A stretch of 64,000 nt of DNA from Halobacillus salinarum (lineage in GTDB: Bacteria > Bacillota > Bacilli > Bacillales > Halobacillaceae), in contig NZ_CP095073.1 in the NCBI RefSeq assembly GCF_022919095.1, positions 1,736,001 through 1,800,000 of the forward strand, in the 5' to 3' direction. Of this stretch, positions 45,144 through 53,286 are shown piece by piece; position 1 is the first letter of the stretch; each line of letters starts with the position of its first letter. The translations under genes and the position numbers were made by a program. The notes under the pieces are model-generated. The model saw only the letters and a list, made by a program, of their open reading frames with translations, did not search any database and was not told the origin of the DNA.

Positions 45144-45419
45144 ATGATGGAATTACACGGGAAGACGTACGAAATAATCGAGGACCATCGTGATGGTTAC
45201 CAATTTGAGGAATTAGAAGGAAGGTTTAGTGATATTCTCAGCAAATATGATTTTATCGTAGGCGACTGGGGATATGGACAGCTTCGTCTTAAAGGATTTT
45301 ATGACGATCAAAATTCTAAAGCTACCTTCGATACGAAAATCAGCACGCTTGAGGATTATCTTTATGAATATTGTAATTTTGGCTGCGCTTATTTTGTGTT
45401 AAAGCGAATAGATCATTAA
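45144..45419 (+). CDS. yutD: YutD family protein
   Basis: A 91-residue protein of the YutD (DUF1027) family. Typical features are the N-terminal YEIIEDHRDGYQFEELEGRFSDILSKYDFIVGDWGYGQLRLKGFYDD region and the C-terminal TLEDYLYEYCNFGCAYFVLKR, in which two cysteines sit in a CNFGC pattern. The function is unknown. Start ATG 45144 behind GAGGTG. Divergent from yutC and followed by a bidirectional terminator. Confidence 0.9.
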   Translation: MMELHGKTYEIIEDHRDGYQFEELEGRFSDILSKYDFIVGDWGYGQLRLKGFYDDQNSKATFDTKISTLEDYLYEYCNFGCAYFVLKRIDH

Positions 45420-45449
45420 AACCGGCGTGATGGACACGCCGGTTTTATT
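45419..45449. terminator. Bidirectional terminator after yutD
   Basis: AACCGGCGTG pairs with CACGCCGGTT around ATGGA; T-rich on both strands. Confidence 0.88.
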
Positions 45450-45450
45450 A

Positions 45451-45741
45451 TTAATGTTTTTCCTCGGAAGGTTTTAAATCACGGTTCGGTTCATCATGCG
45501 GTGGGTGTGCCCCGTCTTCTTGACGAGGAAGGTCCTGGTGCAAAGCTTTGTATTCGTAGTTAAAGGCACTGTAATAACGCTGCTTTTCATTCCAGGGAGC
45601 ACTTTTTTTATTGGAAACCGCTTTATATTTATTTCTGGGCGAACCGTACGCCCCTTCAGGAAGTTGTTCGGGTACAAGATAGTTCCTTTGAGCTTCTACA
45701 TTCGCAAAATCTGAATAAAACTCCTTGTCTTTATCACCCAT
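45451..45741 (-). CDS. Conserved-looking hypothetical cytosolic protein
   Basis: A 96-residue, very polar protein without membrane segments, rich in Lys, Glu, Asp, Tyr and Pro; segments include FYSDFANVEAQRNYLVPEQLPEGAYGSP and QRYYSAFNYEYKALHQDLP. I do not recognise it. ATG at 45741 follows AAGGAGGGG at seven bases; an upstream ATG eleven codons earlier lacks this. It lies 51 bases downstream of the DUF3055-like gene on the same strand and may be co-transcribed with it. Confidence 0.65.
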   Translation of the reverse strand: MGDKDKEFYSDFANVEAQRNYLVPEQLPEGAYGSPRNKYKAVSNKKSAPWNEKQRYYSAFNYEYKALHQDLPRQEDGAHPPHDEPNRDLKPSEEKH

Positions 45742-45792
45742 ATAAAAACCCCTCCTTGGAATTAGTTTTTCCAAAGAGGGGATGCTTATTCT

Positions 45793-46059
45793 TTAAAGCA
45801 AATCCTGAAGATACCGCCTTAGTTCCTCAGCTTCCATTTGACTTAATTGGAAGACATGTTCTAAGTAGCCGGTTTCATTAATGTTGTGCTGATCAAGTAA
45901 ACCATGGTGATACCCTTGAAGGTCAATGACCATGATTTGGTCTTGAAAGAATTCTGCTTGCAGTAAAGCCAGTTCAAATCGATGATTTCCTGCTGTAAAT
46001 ACGACAAAACGAGTACTTGTATCCTGGGTTAAGTCTTCGAGAAGCTCGCGGTCCCGCAT
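45793..46059 (-). CDS. DUF3055 (SAV0927-like) family protein
   Basis: An 88-residue protein with STRFVVFTAGNHRFELALLQAEFFQDQIMVIDLQ, GLLDQHNINETGYLEHVFQL and AEELRRYLQDLL, which match the order of conserved elements of the DUF3055 family of Firmicutes (from memory, not searched). Predicted cytosolic, alpha/beta. The function is unknown. An AGAGGTGATC site precedes the ATG. Divergent from the yutE-like gene. Confidence 0.72.
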   Translation of the reverse strand: MRDRELLEDLTQDTSTRFVVFTAGNHRFELALLQAEFFQDQIMVIDLQGYHHGLLDQHNINETGYLEHVFQLSQMEAEELRRYLQDLL

Positions 46060-46182
46060 TTATGATCACCTCTTCTATATATAGTTTATCATACCATTAA
46101 CAACTACAGATCGCCTTCTTCTTTCAAAGGCAAGATGTATGTTATGATAAATGGGGAAATGAGCATTACTGGAGGAGTTATC

Positions 46183-46623
46183 ATGTATTTTGTAGACCGG
46201 CAGAAAATTGAAGAAATTCTCAACCATATGGAAAAAATAATGGAACAATTTGAAGAGCTTTCCTTTCAAAATTATGCTGATTATTTAGTGCTGGAGCGGA
46301 TTAGTCACATCACGGCTGAAACGATTATCGACGTTGGAAATATGATGATCGATGGATTTATTATGCGCGATCCTGGCAGTTATCATGATATCATTGATAT
46401 TCTTCTTGATGAAAAAGTTCTTCCTTATGACCAAGAGGACAGCTATAAGCAATTTATTCAATTAAGGAAAGAAGTAGTGCAAGGCTACTTGGCTGTCAAT
46501 CATCAGTCGTTAATTGATGTATGGAAAAAGCACCGGACCACTGTCTGGCAGTTCCCAGAAAAAATCAAGACATATTTAAACGACGAACTTGGTCCTGTGT
46601 CGGCTTTTTCGAATAAGGAATAG
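46183..46623 (+). CDS. yutE: HepT-like (DUF86) protein YutE
   Basis: A 146-residue helical protein of the DUF86 family, which includes the HepT toxins of MntA-HepT systems. The usual R-x4-H-x-Y RNase motif is altered: the segment reads RKEVVQGY, with Gln in place of the His. No MntA-type nucleotidyltransferase is adjacent, so this is probably a housekeeping YutE and not a toxin. ATG 46183 follows TGGAGGAG. Order yutD, (two genes), yutE, yutF resembles B. subtilis. Confidence 0.8.
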   Translation: MYFVDRQKIEEILNHMEKIMEQFEELSFQNYADYLVLERISHITAETIIDVGNMMIDGFIMRDPGSYHDIIDILLDEKVLPYDQEDSYKQFIQLRKEVVQGYLAVNHQSLIDVWKKHRTTVWQFPEKIKTYLNDELGPVSAFSNKE

Positions 46624-46652
46624 GGAAATAATAAGTGATGTCATTCATGAAT

Positions 46653-46681
46653 AAAGCCGTGTAGAACACGGGCTTTTTTTA
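46653..46681 (+). terminator. Terminator after yutE
   Basis: AAAGCCGTGT pairs with ACACGGGCTTT (one G-U or bulge), followed by seven T. Confidence 0.85.
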
Positions 46682-46704
46682 TGGGATAAAGGAGTTATGG
46701 AAAG

Positions 46705-47469
46705 ATGAAGAATTATCAGGCTTATTTTATTGACCTTGATGGAACCATGTATAGAGGTACAGAGAGAGTGGAAGGTGCAGCAGAATTTGTTCAATACCTT
46801 AGGAAACATCAGCTCCCACTTCTTTTTTTGACCAATAATTCATCGCGTAAACAAGAACAAGTAGCTGCTAAATTAATGGATATGGGGATTGAAGCTTATC
46901 CAGAAGACGTGTTTACGACAAGCATGGCGACTGCTTCCTACATAGCCCGCCATCATGCCAACGCCAAAGTCTTTGCTGTTGGAGAAGAAGGACTGGTTCA
47001 GGCCTTACAGGATCAAGGCTTAGAATTAGTCGATGCAGGGGCTGACTACGTTGTCATTGGTATTGACAGAGAAATCTCTTATGAAAAGCTGTCAAAAGCA
47101 TGCTTAAACGTCAGGGAGGGTGCAGCGCTTTTAAGTACCAATGGAGATGTGGCGATTCCCACCGAAAGAGGCATGCTGCCTGGAAATGGGGCATTTACTT
47201 CTGTCGTGTCTGTAAGTACAGGAGTGGAAGCTGTATTTATTGGTAAGCCTCATGCGGAAATCATGGAGCAAGCTTTAGCTAAAATGAACCTTTCAAAGGA
47301 CGAAGTGTTAATGATCGGGGACAATTATGATACAGATATTTTGGCGGGTATTAACGCAGAAATGGATACATTGATGGTGGAAACAGGTGTCCATCGCTTT
47401 GAGGAAATAAGTGCCTACCCGAAGCAGCCCACGTATAAAGTAAAGACCTTACAGGAATGGTTAAGTTAA
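46705..47469 (+). CDS. yutF: HAD-superfamily phosphatase YutF (NagD-like)
   Basis: A 254-residue phosphatase of HAD subclass IIA, acting on sugar phosphates or nucleoside monophosphates. Motif I is YFIDLDGTMYRG (nucleophile Asp near residue 9), motif II LFLTNNSSRK near 43-51, motif III has Lys in VFIGKPHAEIM near 180 and motif IV is MIGDNYDTDILAG near 204-216. Ribosome site AAAGGAG. Bounded by terminators on both sides, so transcribed alone. Confidence 0.92.
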   Translation: MKNYQAYFIDLDGTMYRGTERVEGAAEFVQYLRKHQLPLLFLTNNSSRKQEQVAAKLMDMGIEAYPEDVFTTSMATASYIARHHANAKVFAVGEEGLVQALQDQGLELVDAGADYVVIGIDREISYEKLSKACLNVREGAALLSTNGDVAIPTERGMLPGNGAFTSVVSVSTGVEAVFIGKPHAEIMEQALAKMNLSKDEVLMIGDNYDTDILAGINAEMDTLMVETGVHRFEEISAYPKQPTYKVKTLQEWLS

Positions 47470-47498
47470 AGAACCCGCTCTTTACGAGCGGGTTCTTT
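47468..47498. terminator. Bidirectional terminator after yutF
   Basis: AAAGAACCCGCTC pairs perfectly with GAGCGGGTTCTTT. Confidence 0.9.
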
Positions 47499-47502
47499 AA
47501 TA

Positions 47503-49068
47503 TTACAAGAGATAGGGTCCGAAAAATACCATAACAAACATTAAATGGATCCCTACAAAATAAGCAATCCGAATCGACATGGACCAGTCTCTCATCTTGA
47601 CGCCGAACATTAAAATTCCGTAAGTCAGAAGTCCAAATCCCAGCAGATAGATGAACGAGCTGCCAGTAAAACTTAAGTAATCCGGGGCACGATCCAACAC
47701 GCCATTTGTAAATAAACGGTTTTTGAAAACGAGAGAGGCTGCCAGATAGATAAAGGCTCCAGTATAAAAAATCCACGGACGGTCATTATCGAAGCCACGA
47801 TTGTTTGAAAACATCATGATGATAATGAAAAGCAGCGGCCATATAAACCATAGACCCGCGATAATTAGTGTGAAAAGGCTGTAGGAAAGCATACCTGCAG
47901 TCTTACCTAAAGCCGAGACTAAATTCCTGGTATGGACGGCAGCGGCTTTATCAATCATGTCCTGGTGTCCGGAAGAGAGAAAAAGGGATTTTTGATCTCC
48001 TTTCTTATCAAGCCAGATGACATCTTCTTCATTTACCCATTGTGGTTTTTCGGAAAGGTTTGGAGTGTTACTAAGCCTGGTGACTTTTGCTATGTTTTGT
48101 GCTTCTATGCTCGCCTGATAAATATTAAACTGTCTTGGTTCATTGTATCGGGTTGCAGTAGCACCAAATGCTTTGAAAAGTAACTCTGGATGATTATTTT
48201 CTATTCTCATTTGTATGTCGCCGAGCTCCTTTAAAGCTCCATCCCCATGGGGATCTTGAAAAGTTAATGGCTTTAACTCGGGCGGGCTGCTGGAAAAGGA
48301 GCTTTCTGCAAAGAAATACGTTTCAGTTGGAGAACCGGACATGCTTTGCTTTTGCAGAGCTTTTACTAATAAATCATACGTATCGTCATGTACTGCAAAT
48401 TGTATATCTTTGGCAACTAGAGAATCCTCCAGTTGAAAATGGGAAGTTCCCATCTTTTCAGGACCTTTATTACTCAGCTTGTAAAAGGTTAAAACATGGC
48501 TGTTATCAACAAGATTATTTAATAACAGGTAAGTGTTTTCTTCTCCTTGAAAAGAATATATATCCGTGTTTTCATGTTCTAAATCCAGGAGCTTCTCTGA
48601 GGCAGAGGTTTTAGGGTTTAAAGTGAACAACTCGTTTTCCTTTTGGTAAATAATTTGATTTCTTAGTGGATGAAACCCGTCGGTTTCTGTTATTTTCTTA
48701 TTCGTTCTCCCATCAAATATCGAGTAATAATTGGAGTAGATAAGATTATTGTCATGTAAATATATGCTGGTGAATTTGTCTACTGGAATATCGTATGTAT
48801 GTTCATCAACCTTATTAAACTCATCATTATATATTTTTTCCACGGCGCCTTCATGCGTGAGAAGTGAAATGGAGGTTTTTCCGTCTTCCATTGAATTAAC
48901 GGAAGGAAGGGAACTATAGGGAGTAGTTCCAAGACCAATTTCCCTGCTCCAGTCCTTTTCTGGGGGTTCAGTGACTTCCTTATAGTTTCTTATGAACAAT
49001 AAGGAGATCCCAATTAATACGATTAGAAGTGGAGCCAGCCACACCCACTTCTTCCTAAAAAAATCCAT
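47503..49068 (-). CDS. Membrane protein with large extracytoplasmic domain, unknown function
   Basis: A 521-residue protein. One N-terminal helix (about 8-27) is followed by roughly 350 residues of extracytoplasmic, strand-rich sequence with repeated short segments such as YSNYYSIFDGR, QNEIIYQKENELFTL-like stretches and FNIYQAS, which could be a beta-propeller; the last 130 residues form four or five membrane helices. I do not recognise the family. ATG at 49068 was chosen because AAGGATGG lies nine bases before it. A single gene with its own transcription unit. A sensor or envelope role is possible but not shown. Confidence 0.7.
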   Translation of the reverse strand: MDFFRKKWVWLAPLLIVLIGISLLFIRNYKEVTEPPEKDWSREIGLGTTPYSSLPSVNSMEDGKTSISLLTHEGAVEKIYNDEFNKVDEHTYDIPVDKFTSIYLHDNNLIYSNYYSIFDGRTNKKITETDGFHPLRNQIIYQKENELFTLNPKTSASEKLLDLEHENTDIYSFQGEENTYLLLNNLVDNSHVLTFYKLSNKGPEKMGTSHFQLEDSLVAKDIQFAVHDDTYDLLVKALQKQSMSGSPTETYFFAESSFSSSPPELKPLTFQDPHGDGALKELGDIQMRIENNHPELLFKAFGATATRYNEPRQFNIYQASIEAQNIAKVTRLSNTPNLSEKPQWVNEEDVIWLDKKGDQKSLFLSSGHQDMIDKAAAVHTRNLVSALGKTAGMLSYSLFTLIIAGLWFIWPLLFIIIMMFSNNRGFDNDRPWIFYTGAFIYLAASLVFKNRLFTNGVLDRAPDYLSFTGSSFIYLLGFGLLTYGILMFGVKMRDWSMSIRIAYFVGIHLMFVMVFFGPYLL

Positions 49069-49147
49069 AATCATCCATCCTTTCCCAATCTGGTTCATTT
49101 ACTACTATATCCTACATACGTACTAAATTTCTACAGGTTTCAGAAAA

Positions 49148-49178
49148 TTAAAAATCCGCGCTGGTTTAGCGCGGATTA
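49148..49178 (-). terminator. Terminator after yutG
   Basis: On the minus strand ATCCGCGCT pairs with AGCGCGGAT and is followed by TTTTAATTTT. Confidence 0.85.
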
Positions 49179-49691
49179 AACGTCTTCCTCATCTTCTTCT
49201 CCAACAGCACTATGGGCAAGCCTGCTTGAAGCTGCTGCGGCAATGGCTCCTACTATATCATCTAAAAAAGTATGGCATTCACCGGTCGATTTATCATTTA
49301 ATTTTTTTAGAATTCCAGGTTTTTGTTTATCAATATATCCATAATTCGTAAATCCAATGGAACCATAAACATTTACAATAGAAAAAGCGATGATCTCGTC
49401 TACTCCATAGAGCCCTTCATCAGCTGCAATGGTTGCTTGCAGAGGTTCCTCTAATTGCTTCTGTTCCGCTAATTTATCTAATTGAATTCCTGTGAGAATT
49501 GCATTTTGTACCTCTCGTTTCTTTAACACTTGATTGACGTTAAAACGACAATCTTCCAACGTTAAGTTCTCATGATAGTTGGATTGGAGGTAATGTACGA
49601 GTTCTGCCATGTCATCTACGGTGACACCCCGGTCTGTAAGCCATTCTCTTGCCGTTTTTTCAAGTGAGGACATTTTCCTGTTTTTTTCCAT
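49176..49691 (-). CDS. yutG: Phosphatidylglycerophosphatase A-like protein YutG
   Basis: A 171-residue protein of the PgpA family as found in Firmicutes (YutG). The pattern AREWLTDRGVTVDDMAELVHYLQ, ADEGLYGVDEIIAFSIVNVYGSIGFTNYGYIDKQKPG and ECHTFLDDIVGAIAAAASSRLAH carries the conserved Asp/Glu residues of PgpA, but the membrane helices are weak, as in other YutG proteins. I chose ATG at 49691 after GGGAGGC; the upstream ATGs lack a ribosome site. Possible phospholipid phosphatase. Confidence 0.82.
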   Translation of the reverse strand: MEKNRKMSSLEKTAREWLTDRGVTVDDMAELVHYLQSNYHENLTLEDCRFNVNQVLKKREVQNAILTGIQLDKLAEQKQLEEPLQATIAADEGLYGVDEIIAFSIVNVYGSIGFTNYGYIDKQKPGILKKLNDKSTGECHTFLDDIVGAIAAAASSRLAHSAVGEEDEEDV

Positions 49692-49868
49692 AGTTCCAAG
49701 CCTCCCTAAAGTACTAACCATCCTATAATCTACCCTACTCATAAAATTACAAACGAAGTGGGTTCTTTCTATTATATCAATAATTTAAGGATGTGGAATC
49801 AAGTCAGAGGTTTATAATAAGAAATGGGAAGGTAAACTGAAACTATTCTAAAAGTGGAGGAGATACAT

Positions 49869-50834
49869 ATGGACAAACCACACATCTTTATAACTAGAAA
49901 GCTGCCGGATGAAATTATTGATCCTTATCGCCAATATTTCCAAATTGAGATGTGGCCGGAGGAGGAAGAGCCGGTGGATAAGGCAACGCTTCAATCTAAA
50001 GCGTCAAAAGCTGATGCAGTGCTGACTATGTTGACAGAAAAGCTGGATGCCTCTCTTTTTGCTAACGCAGGAAAGCTGAAGGTTGTCGCTAACTTAGCTG
50101 TAGGATACGACAACATCGATTTGGACGCTGCGAGAGAGCATCAGGTTACAGTTACGAATACTCCTGATGTGTTAACAGATACTACAGCGGATTTAACGTT
50201 TGGGTTGTTAATGGCAACGGCAAGAAGAATTGTAGAAGGGGAACAATACATTAAAAATGGAAACTGGAATCATTGGTCACCTCTTCTTATGGCGGGAAGA
50301 GACATTCACCACAAAACGATTGGGATTGTTGGAATGGGAAGAATTGGAGAAACGGTAGCCAAAAGAACGATGGGTTTTGACATGAACATTCTTTATCACA
50401 ACCGCTCACGTAAGCCGGAAGCTGAGGAAAAATTTGGCGCAACTTACACTTCATTTGAACATCTGCTTGAAGCTTCAGATTATGTCGTTTGCCTGGCTCC
50501 TTTAACGAAGGAAACGCAGAAAATGTTTGGAAAACAAGCTTTTGAGAAAATGAAGTCTGACGCGATTTTCATCAATGCATCAAGAGGTGGGCTTGTCGAC
50601 GAACAAGCCTTATACGACGCGCTTGAGGACGGTCAAATAAAAGCTGCAGGGCTGGATGTATTTGAAAATGAACCGATTTCAGCCGAACACCCCTTGCTGA
50701 AGCTTCCACAAGTCGTCTGTCTGCCTCATATTGGTTCCGCAAGCCGGGAAACGAGAGTAAAAATGATGGAGCTCGCATTAGACAATATCAAAGAAGTGCT
50801 GGAAGGAAATGAGCCGATTACTCCAGTATCATAA
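49869..50834 (+). CDS. D-2-hydroxyacid dehydrogenase (glyoxylate/hydroxypyruvate reductase type)
   Basis: A 321-residue NAD(P)-dependent enzyme. The NAD-binding loop is IGIVGMGRIGETVAKR near residues 149-164, and the catalytic triad is given by FINASRGGLVDEQ (Arg near 235), ENEP (Glu near 265) and CLPHIGSAS (His near 283). LANLAVGYDNIDLDAA and TNTPDVLTDTTADLTFGL are typical of glyoxylate/hydroxypyruvate reductases and gluconate 2-dehydrogenase-like enzymes such as YvcT. ATG at 49869 follows GGAGGAGAT. In this genome it could use glyoxylate from the shunt. Confidence 0.92.
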   Translation: MDKPHIFITRKLPDEIIDPYRQYFQIEMWPEEEEPVDKATLQSKASKADAVLTMLTEKLDASLFANAGKLKVVANLAVGYDNIDLDAAREHQVTVTNTPDVLTDTTADLTFGLLMATARRIVEGEQYIKNGNWNHWSPLLMAGRDIHHKTIGIVGMGRIGETVAKRTMGFDMNILYHNRSRKPEAEEKFGATYTSFEHLLEASDYVVCLAPLTKETQKMFGKQAFEKMKSDAIFINASRGGLVDEQALYDALEDGQIKAAGLDVFENEPISAEHPLLKLPQVVCLPHIGSASRETRVKMMELALDNIKEVLEGNEPITPVS

Positions 50835-50838
50835 AAGT

Positions 50839-50873
50839 AAAAAATCCACCATCGCTGTCTGCGATGGTGGAGT
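50839..50873 (-). terminator. Terminator of the NifU-like gene
   Basis: CCACCATCGC pairs with GCGATGGTGG; on the minus strand it is followed by ATTTTTTAC. Confidence 0.75.
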
Positions 50874-50889
50874 ATAAGTCATTCATCAT

Positions 50890-51111
50890 TTAAAATACTT
50901 GCTCAACTTCATAAATACCAGGCACTTCTTGAGATAAAGCGCGTTCGATGCCTGCTTTTAGAGTGATGGTTGAACTTGGGCAGTTCCCGCACGCACCCAT
51001 TAAGCGCAGGCGTACGATGCCATCTTCAACGTCTACGAGTTCAACATCCCCGCCATCACGAAGTAAAAATGGGCGAAGTTTATTAAGTACCTCCTGAACT
51101 TGTTCATGCAT
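50890..51111 (-). CDS. yutI: NifU C-terminal-like Fe-S carrier YutI (Nfu)
   Basis: A 73-residue Nfu domain that carries a [4Fe-4S] cluster to target proteins. The C-x-x-C is in [20 protein letters not shown] near residues 38-41, after [23 protein letters not shown] chose ATG at 51111, with AGGGGAAGA ahead, instead of a TTG two codons upstream. It is divergent from yuzD and yuzB; a Fur-like palindrome lies in the shared upstream region. Confidence 0.93.
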   Translation of the reverse strand: MHEQVQEVLNKLRPFLLRDGGDVELVDVEDGIVRLRLMGACGNCPSSTITLKAGIERALSQEVPGIYEVEQVF

Positions 51112-51283
51112 GTTCAATCTTCCCCTTTCTTATAACATCATTATAAACGGTAATCGACAAAAAATCTATTCCTGTCTCTTTACATTTAATTTATTGAGAA
51201 CCATTTTCATTTTATCTTTTTTTTATTCTTTTGTAAAATAAGAACAGTGAATTTGAACACTGAAAAAGGAGTTGGAAGAGACT

Positions 51284-51616
51284 TTGAAGGATATTCGATT
51301 AACTGTGTATGGGGCAGATATAAAATGCCCCAGCTGTGTGAACGCTCCTGGTTCCAGGGAAACCTTTGAGTGGCTGCAGGCTGCAATTACAAGAAAGTAT
51401 GGTGCTGAAGGAGTCTGTTATCAGTATATAGACTTTGAAAAGGATCCGTATGATGAAGAGCACCTTCAATATATTCAGCAGATCGAGAATGAGGAACGTT
51501 TCTATCCCTTAATTGTTATCGAAGACGAGGTAGCTGGTGAAGGGAATCCAAGATTGAAACGTATTTACCAAATGTTAGAAAATCATGGGTTGGAGGACCT
51601 GGCAAGTAGAGAATAA
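51284..51616 (+). CDS. yuzD: YuzD (DUF1462) family protein
   Basis: A 110-residue thioredoxin-fold-like protein. RLTVYGADIKCPSCVNAPGSRETFEWLQAAITRKYG carries a C-x-x-C pair near residues 13-16, and ERFYPLIVIEDEVAGEGNPRLKRIYQMLE is typical of the family. The start is TTG at 51284, which fits the family N terminus; a TTG four codons earlier leaves no room for the ribosome site. Often encoded next to nfu-like genes, so a role in Fe-S or thiol chemistry is plausible but unproven. Confidence 0.85.
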   Translation: MKDIRLTVYGADIKCPSCVNAPGSRETFEWLQAAITRKYGAEGVCYQYIDFEKDPYDEEHLQYIQQIENEERFYPLIVIEDEVAGEGNPRLKRIYQMLENHGLEDLASRE

Positions 51617-51679
51617 AATTGTAGGATGTGTTAAACTTACTGGTGGGGATTCATCCAGGTTCATTAAGGAGGAAAGAGG

Positions 51680-51916
51680 ATGAATCCAATGATTGAATTT
51701 TGTATAAATAATTTAGCAAGCGGATCCCAGGCAGCAAAAGAGGAACTTGAGAAGGATCCGGATCTTGATGTTATAGAGTACGGTTGTTTAAGTAATTGTG
51801 GTATTTGTTCTTACGGACTCTTTGCCTTAGTTGAAGGTGAACGAGTTATGGCTGATACTCCGGAAGAACTAGTTGACAACATTTATGACCACTTGGAGAA
51901 GAATCCCCAATTTTAA
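51680..51916 (+). CDS. yuzB: YuzB (DUF1450) family protein
   Basis: A 78-residue protein with three conserved cysteines: FCINNLASG and [21 protein letters not shown] (C-x3-C-x2-C near residues 35-42), the signature of the YuzB/DUF1450 family. Predicted cytosolic and possibly metal- or cluster-binding. An AAGGAGGAAAG site precedes the ATG, and a terminator follows. The position between Fe-S genes supports, but does not prove, a link with Fe-S metabolism. Confidence 0.85.
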   Translation: MNPMIEFCINNLASGSQAAKEELEKDPDLDVIEYGCLSNCGICSYGLFALVEGERVMADTPEELVDNIYDHLEKNPQF

Positions 51917-51928
51917 AGGTGTAAAGCT

Positions 51929-51967
51929 AAGGATTTTTTCTTTTTAGAGAAAAAGTCCTTTTATTTT
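51929..51967 (+). terminator. Terminator after yuzB
   Basis: AAGGATTTTTTC pairs with GAAAAAGTCCTT with one mismatch, T-rich tail. Confidence 0.75.
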
Positions 51968-52067
51968 GACCCGCTTTTTTGACCATCTTCCATTGTATTG
52001 GAATCCAATATTTGATAATCAAGCAAGCGCTTAGTATACTAACAGTAACAAAAGAAAGGAGAGGCTC

Positions 52068-52433
52068 ATGATGATTCTGAATATTACAGAAGCGGCTAGT
52101 CACCAAATTAAGGAAATGTTGAAGGAAGAGGACAAAGAGAATGTCCGGCTTCGCTTCGGAGTAAAAGGTGGAGGTTGCAGTGGATTGTCTTATGCGATGG
52201 GCTTCGAAGATGAGATTAATGAAGAGTTAGATGTTATCGAAGAATCAAGCGGTATTCCCGTTGTCATTCATAAACAAGATGTACCAATCATTGAAGGTAC
52301 AACGATTGATTTTAAGCAGAACATGATGGGCGGAGGATTTACGATCGATAATCCTAACGCTATCGTTTCCTGCGGCTGCGGATCTTCTTTTAAAACGGCT
52401 ACCAACGCTGGTACACCGGATCCGAATTGTTAA
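52068..52433 (+). CDS. yutM: HesB/IscA-family Fe-S cluster carrier YutM
   Basis: A 121-residue A-type carrier for Fe-S clusters. The three conserved cysteines are visible: GGGCSGLSYAMG near residue 37 and SCGCGSSF near 102-106. The start MMILNITEAASHQIKEML is typical. AAAGGAGAGG precedes the first ATG. It is a target of cluster transfer from SufBCD and passes clusters to apoproteins. Confidence 0.94.
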   Translation: MMILNITEAASHQIKEMLKEEDKENVRLRFGVKGGGCSGLSYAMGFEDEINEELDVIEESSGIPVVIHKQDVPIIEGTTIDFKQNMMGGGFTIDNPNAIVSCGCGSSFKTATNAGTPDPNC

Positions 52434-52445
52434 TATTTCATTCCT

Positions 52446-52478
52446 CCTCTTTTACATAAAACGTAAAAGAGGTTTTTT
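52446..52478 (+). terminator. Terminator after yutM
   Basis: CCTCTTTTAC pairs with GTAAAAGAGG, followed by six T. Confidence 0.92.
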
Positions 52479-52543
52479 AATTTAGATCCCGGAAATAAAC
52501 CGTCCTGCCCTGACATATGGTAAATAGAGGGGAGGACGACCTG

Positions 52544-52804
52544 ATGAAAAATTTTTTTATTCAAAGTTTATCGGCGGATGAAAGCAGAATTAGTGCTATT
52601 ATTATCGGTTTTTTTATCACGCTTTTATTTGCTATGTATCAGTATGTTTCCACCGGTTCTATTGACGAGAACGCAAAAAATTTATTGACAACATTTGTGT
52701 ATGTGATCGGTGGTGTCCATGTTTCCCAGCACGTCAAAGATTATGTATTAACTAGAAACCAGGCAGGAGCTTTCAAATCGAAAAGTTCTGAAATAGACAA
52801 ATAA
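52544..52804 (+). CDS. Small membrane protein, unknown
   Basis: An 86-residue protein with two hydrophobic helices (about 16-34 and 49-64) and a basic, polar C terminus (RNQAGAFKSKSS). Such two-helix small proteins include holin-like ones, but no phage gene is nearby, so I give no function. ATG at 52544 has AGGGGAGGA ahead. Followed by about 480 bases without a gene. Confidence 0.65.
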   Translation: MKNFFIQSLSADESRISAIIIGFFITLLFAMYQYVSTGSIDENAKNLLTTFVYVIGGVHVSQHVKDYVLTRNQAGAFKSKSSEIDK

Positions 52805-52882
52805 TACATTTCTAAAACGAAAGCTTTAAATAAGCGACCAAGCTTTTGGAGGTTACTGAAGAGCTGCTTGAGATTATTCTAA

Positions 52883-52931
52883 AAAAAGAAGCCGCATTGG
52901 ACATTAAAATCGTCTAATGCGGCTTCTTTTA
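52883..52931. terminator. Long inverted repeat, probable terminator
   Basis: AAAAGAAGCCGCATTGGAC pairs with GTCTAATGCGGCTTCTTTT with one mismatch around a nine-base loop; A/T runs on both sides make it usable in both directions. Confidence 0.75.
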
Positions 52932-53025
52932 TACTATTGATGAGAGGTTTCGGCTCTTGAGCATTAGTATTCGTTTGATAGTGACGGTCTAACATCGCAT
53001 CCCTCACTTTTCATTGTTCAATATT

Positions 53026-53071
53026 AAAAAGAGTCATTTTCTCTACTAAATCAAAGAAAATGACTCTTTTT
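53026..53071. repeat. Perfect 16-base inverted repeat
   Basis: AAAAAGAGTCATTTTC is repeated as its exact complement after a 14-base gap. It has terminator shape in both directions and lies directly next to the degraded dispersed element. Confidence 0.75.
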
Positions 53072-53075
53072 AGAC

Positions 53076-53236
53076 TGGTCTCTGTTGATTCCGCGAAGAA
53101 TGGAACGGGGGTAACGCCTGCTGGAACAGTGTGAGCCGAAGAGCCACTTTGTCAAGTGATCTTCTTGACCAGGAGTCCCTGACCGCGGCAAGCATCCACC
53201 GGCAAACGATTCGTGAGGATCAACGACAGACTTTAA
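53076..53236. repeat. Degraded dispersed intergenic repeat of Bacillaceae type
   Basis: The stretch holds GTTGATTCCGCG, AATGGAACGGGGGTAACGCC, GTGAGCCGAAGAGCC and CCGCGGCAAGCATCCACC in this order, a pattern that I remember from GC-rich elements scattered between genes of many Bacillaceae. It is markedly more GC-rich than its flanks and has no coding potential. No transposase is associated. Identification is from memory of the pattern. Confidence 0.5.
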
Positions 53237-53286
53237 CAGCATTTTTAATTAGAAAGAATTTGTTAGTATTCAGGCTTGCATTTTTA

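Noticed and set aside
46183-46623. Toxin-antitoxin system (MntA-HepT)
   Set aside because: There is no MntA-type nucleotidyltransferase next to the DUF86 gene, and the RNase motif is altered.
52544-52804. Phage holin
   Set aside because: Two helices and small size alone are not enough; no endolysin or other phage gene is nearby.
52846-52917. A 23-codon frame (LEVTEELLEIILKKEAALDIKIV) before the hairpin
   Set aside because: Short, no ribosome site and half of it is formed by the inverted repeat, so it is probably chance.
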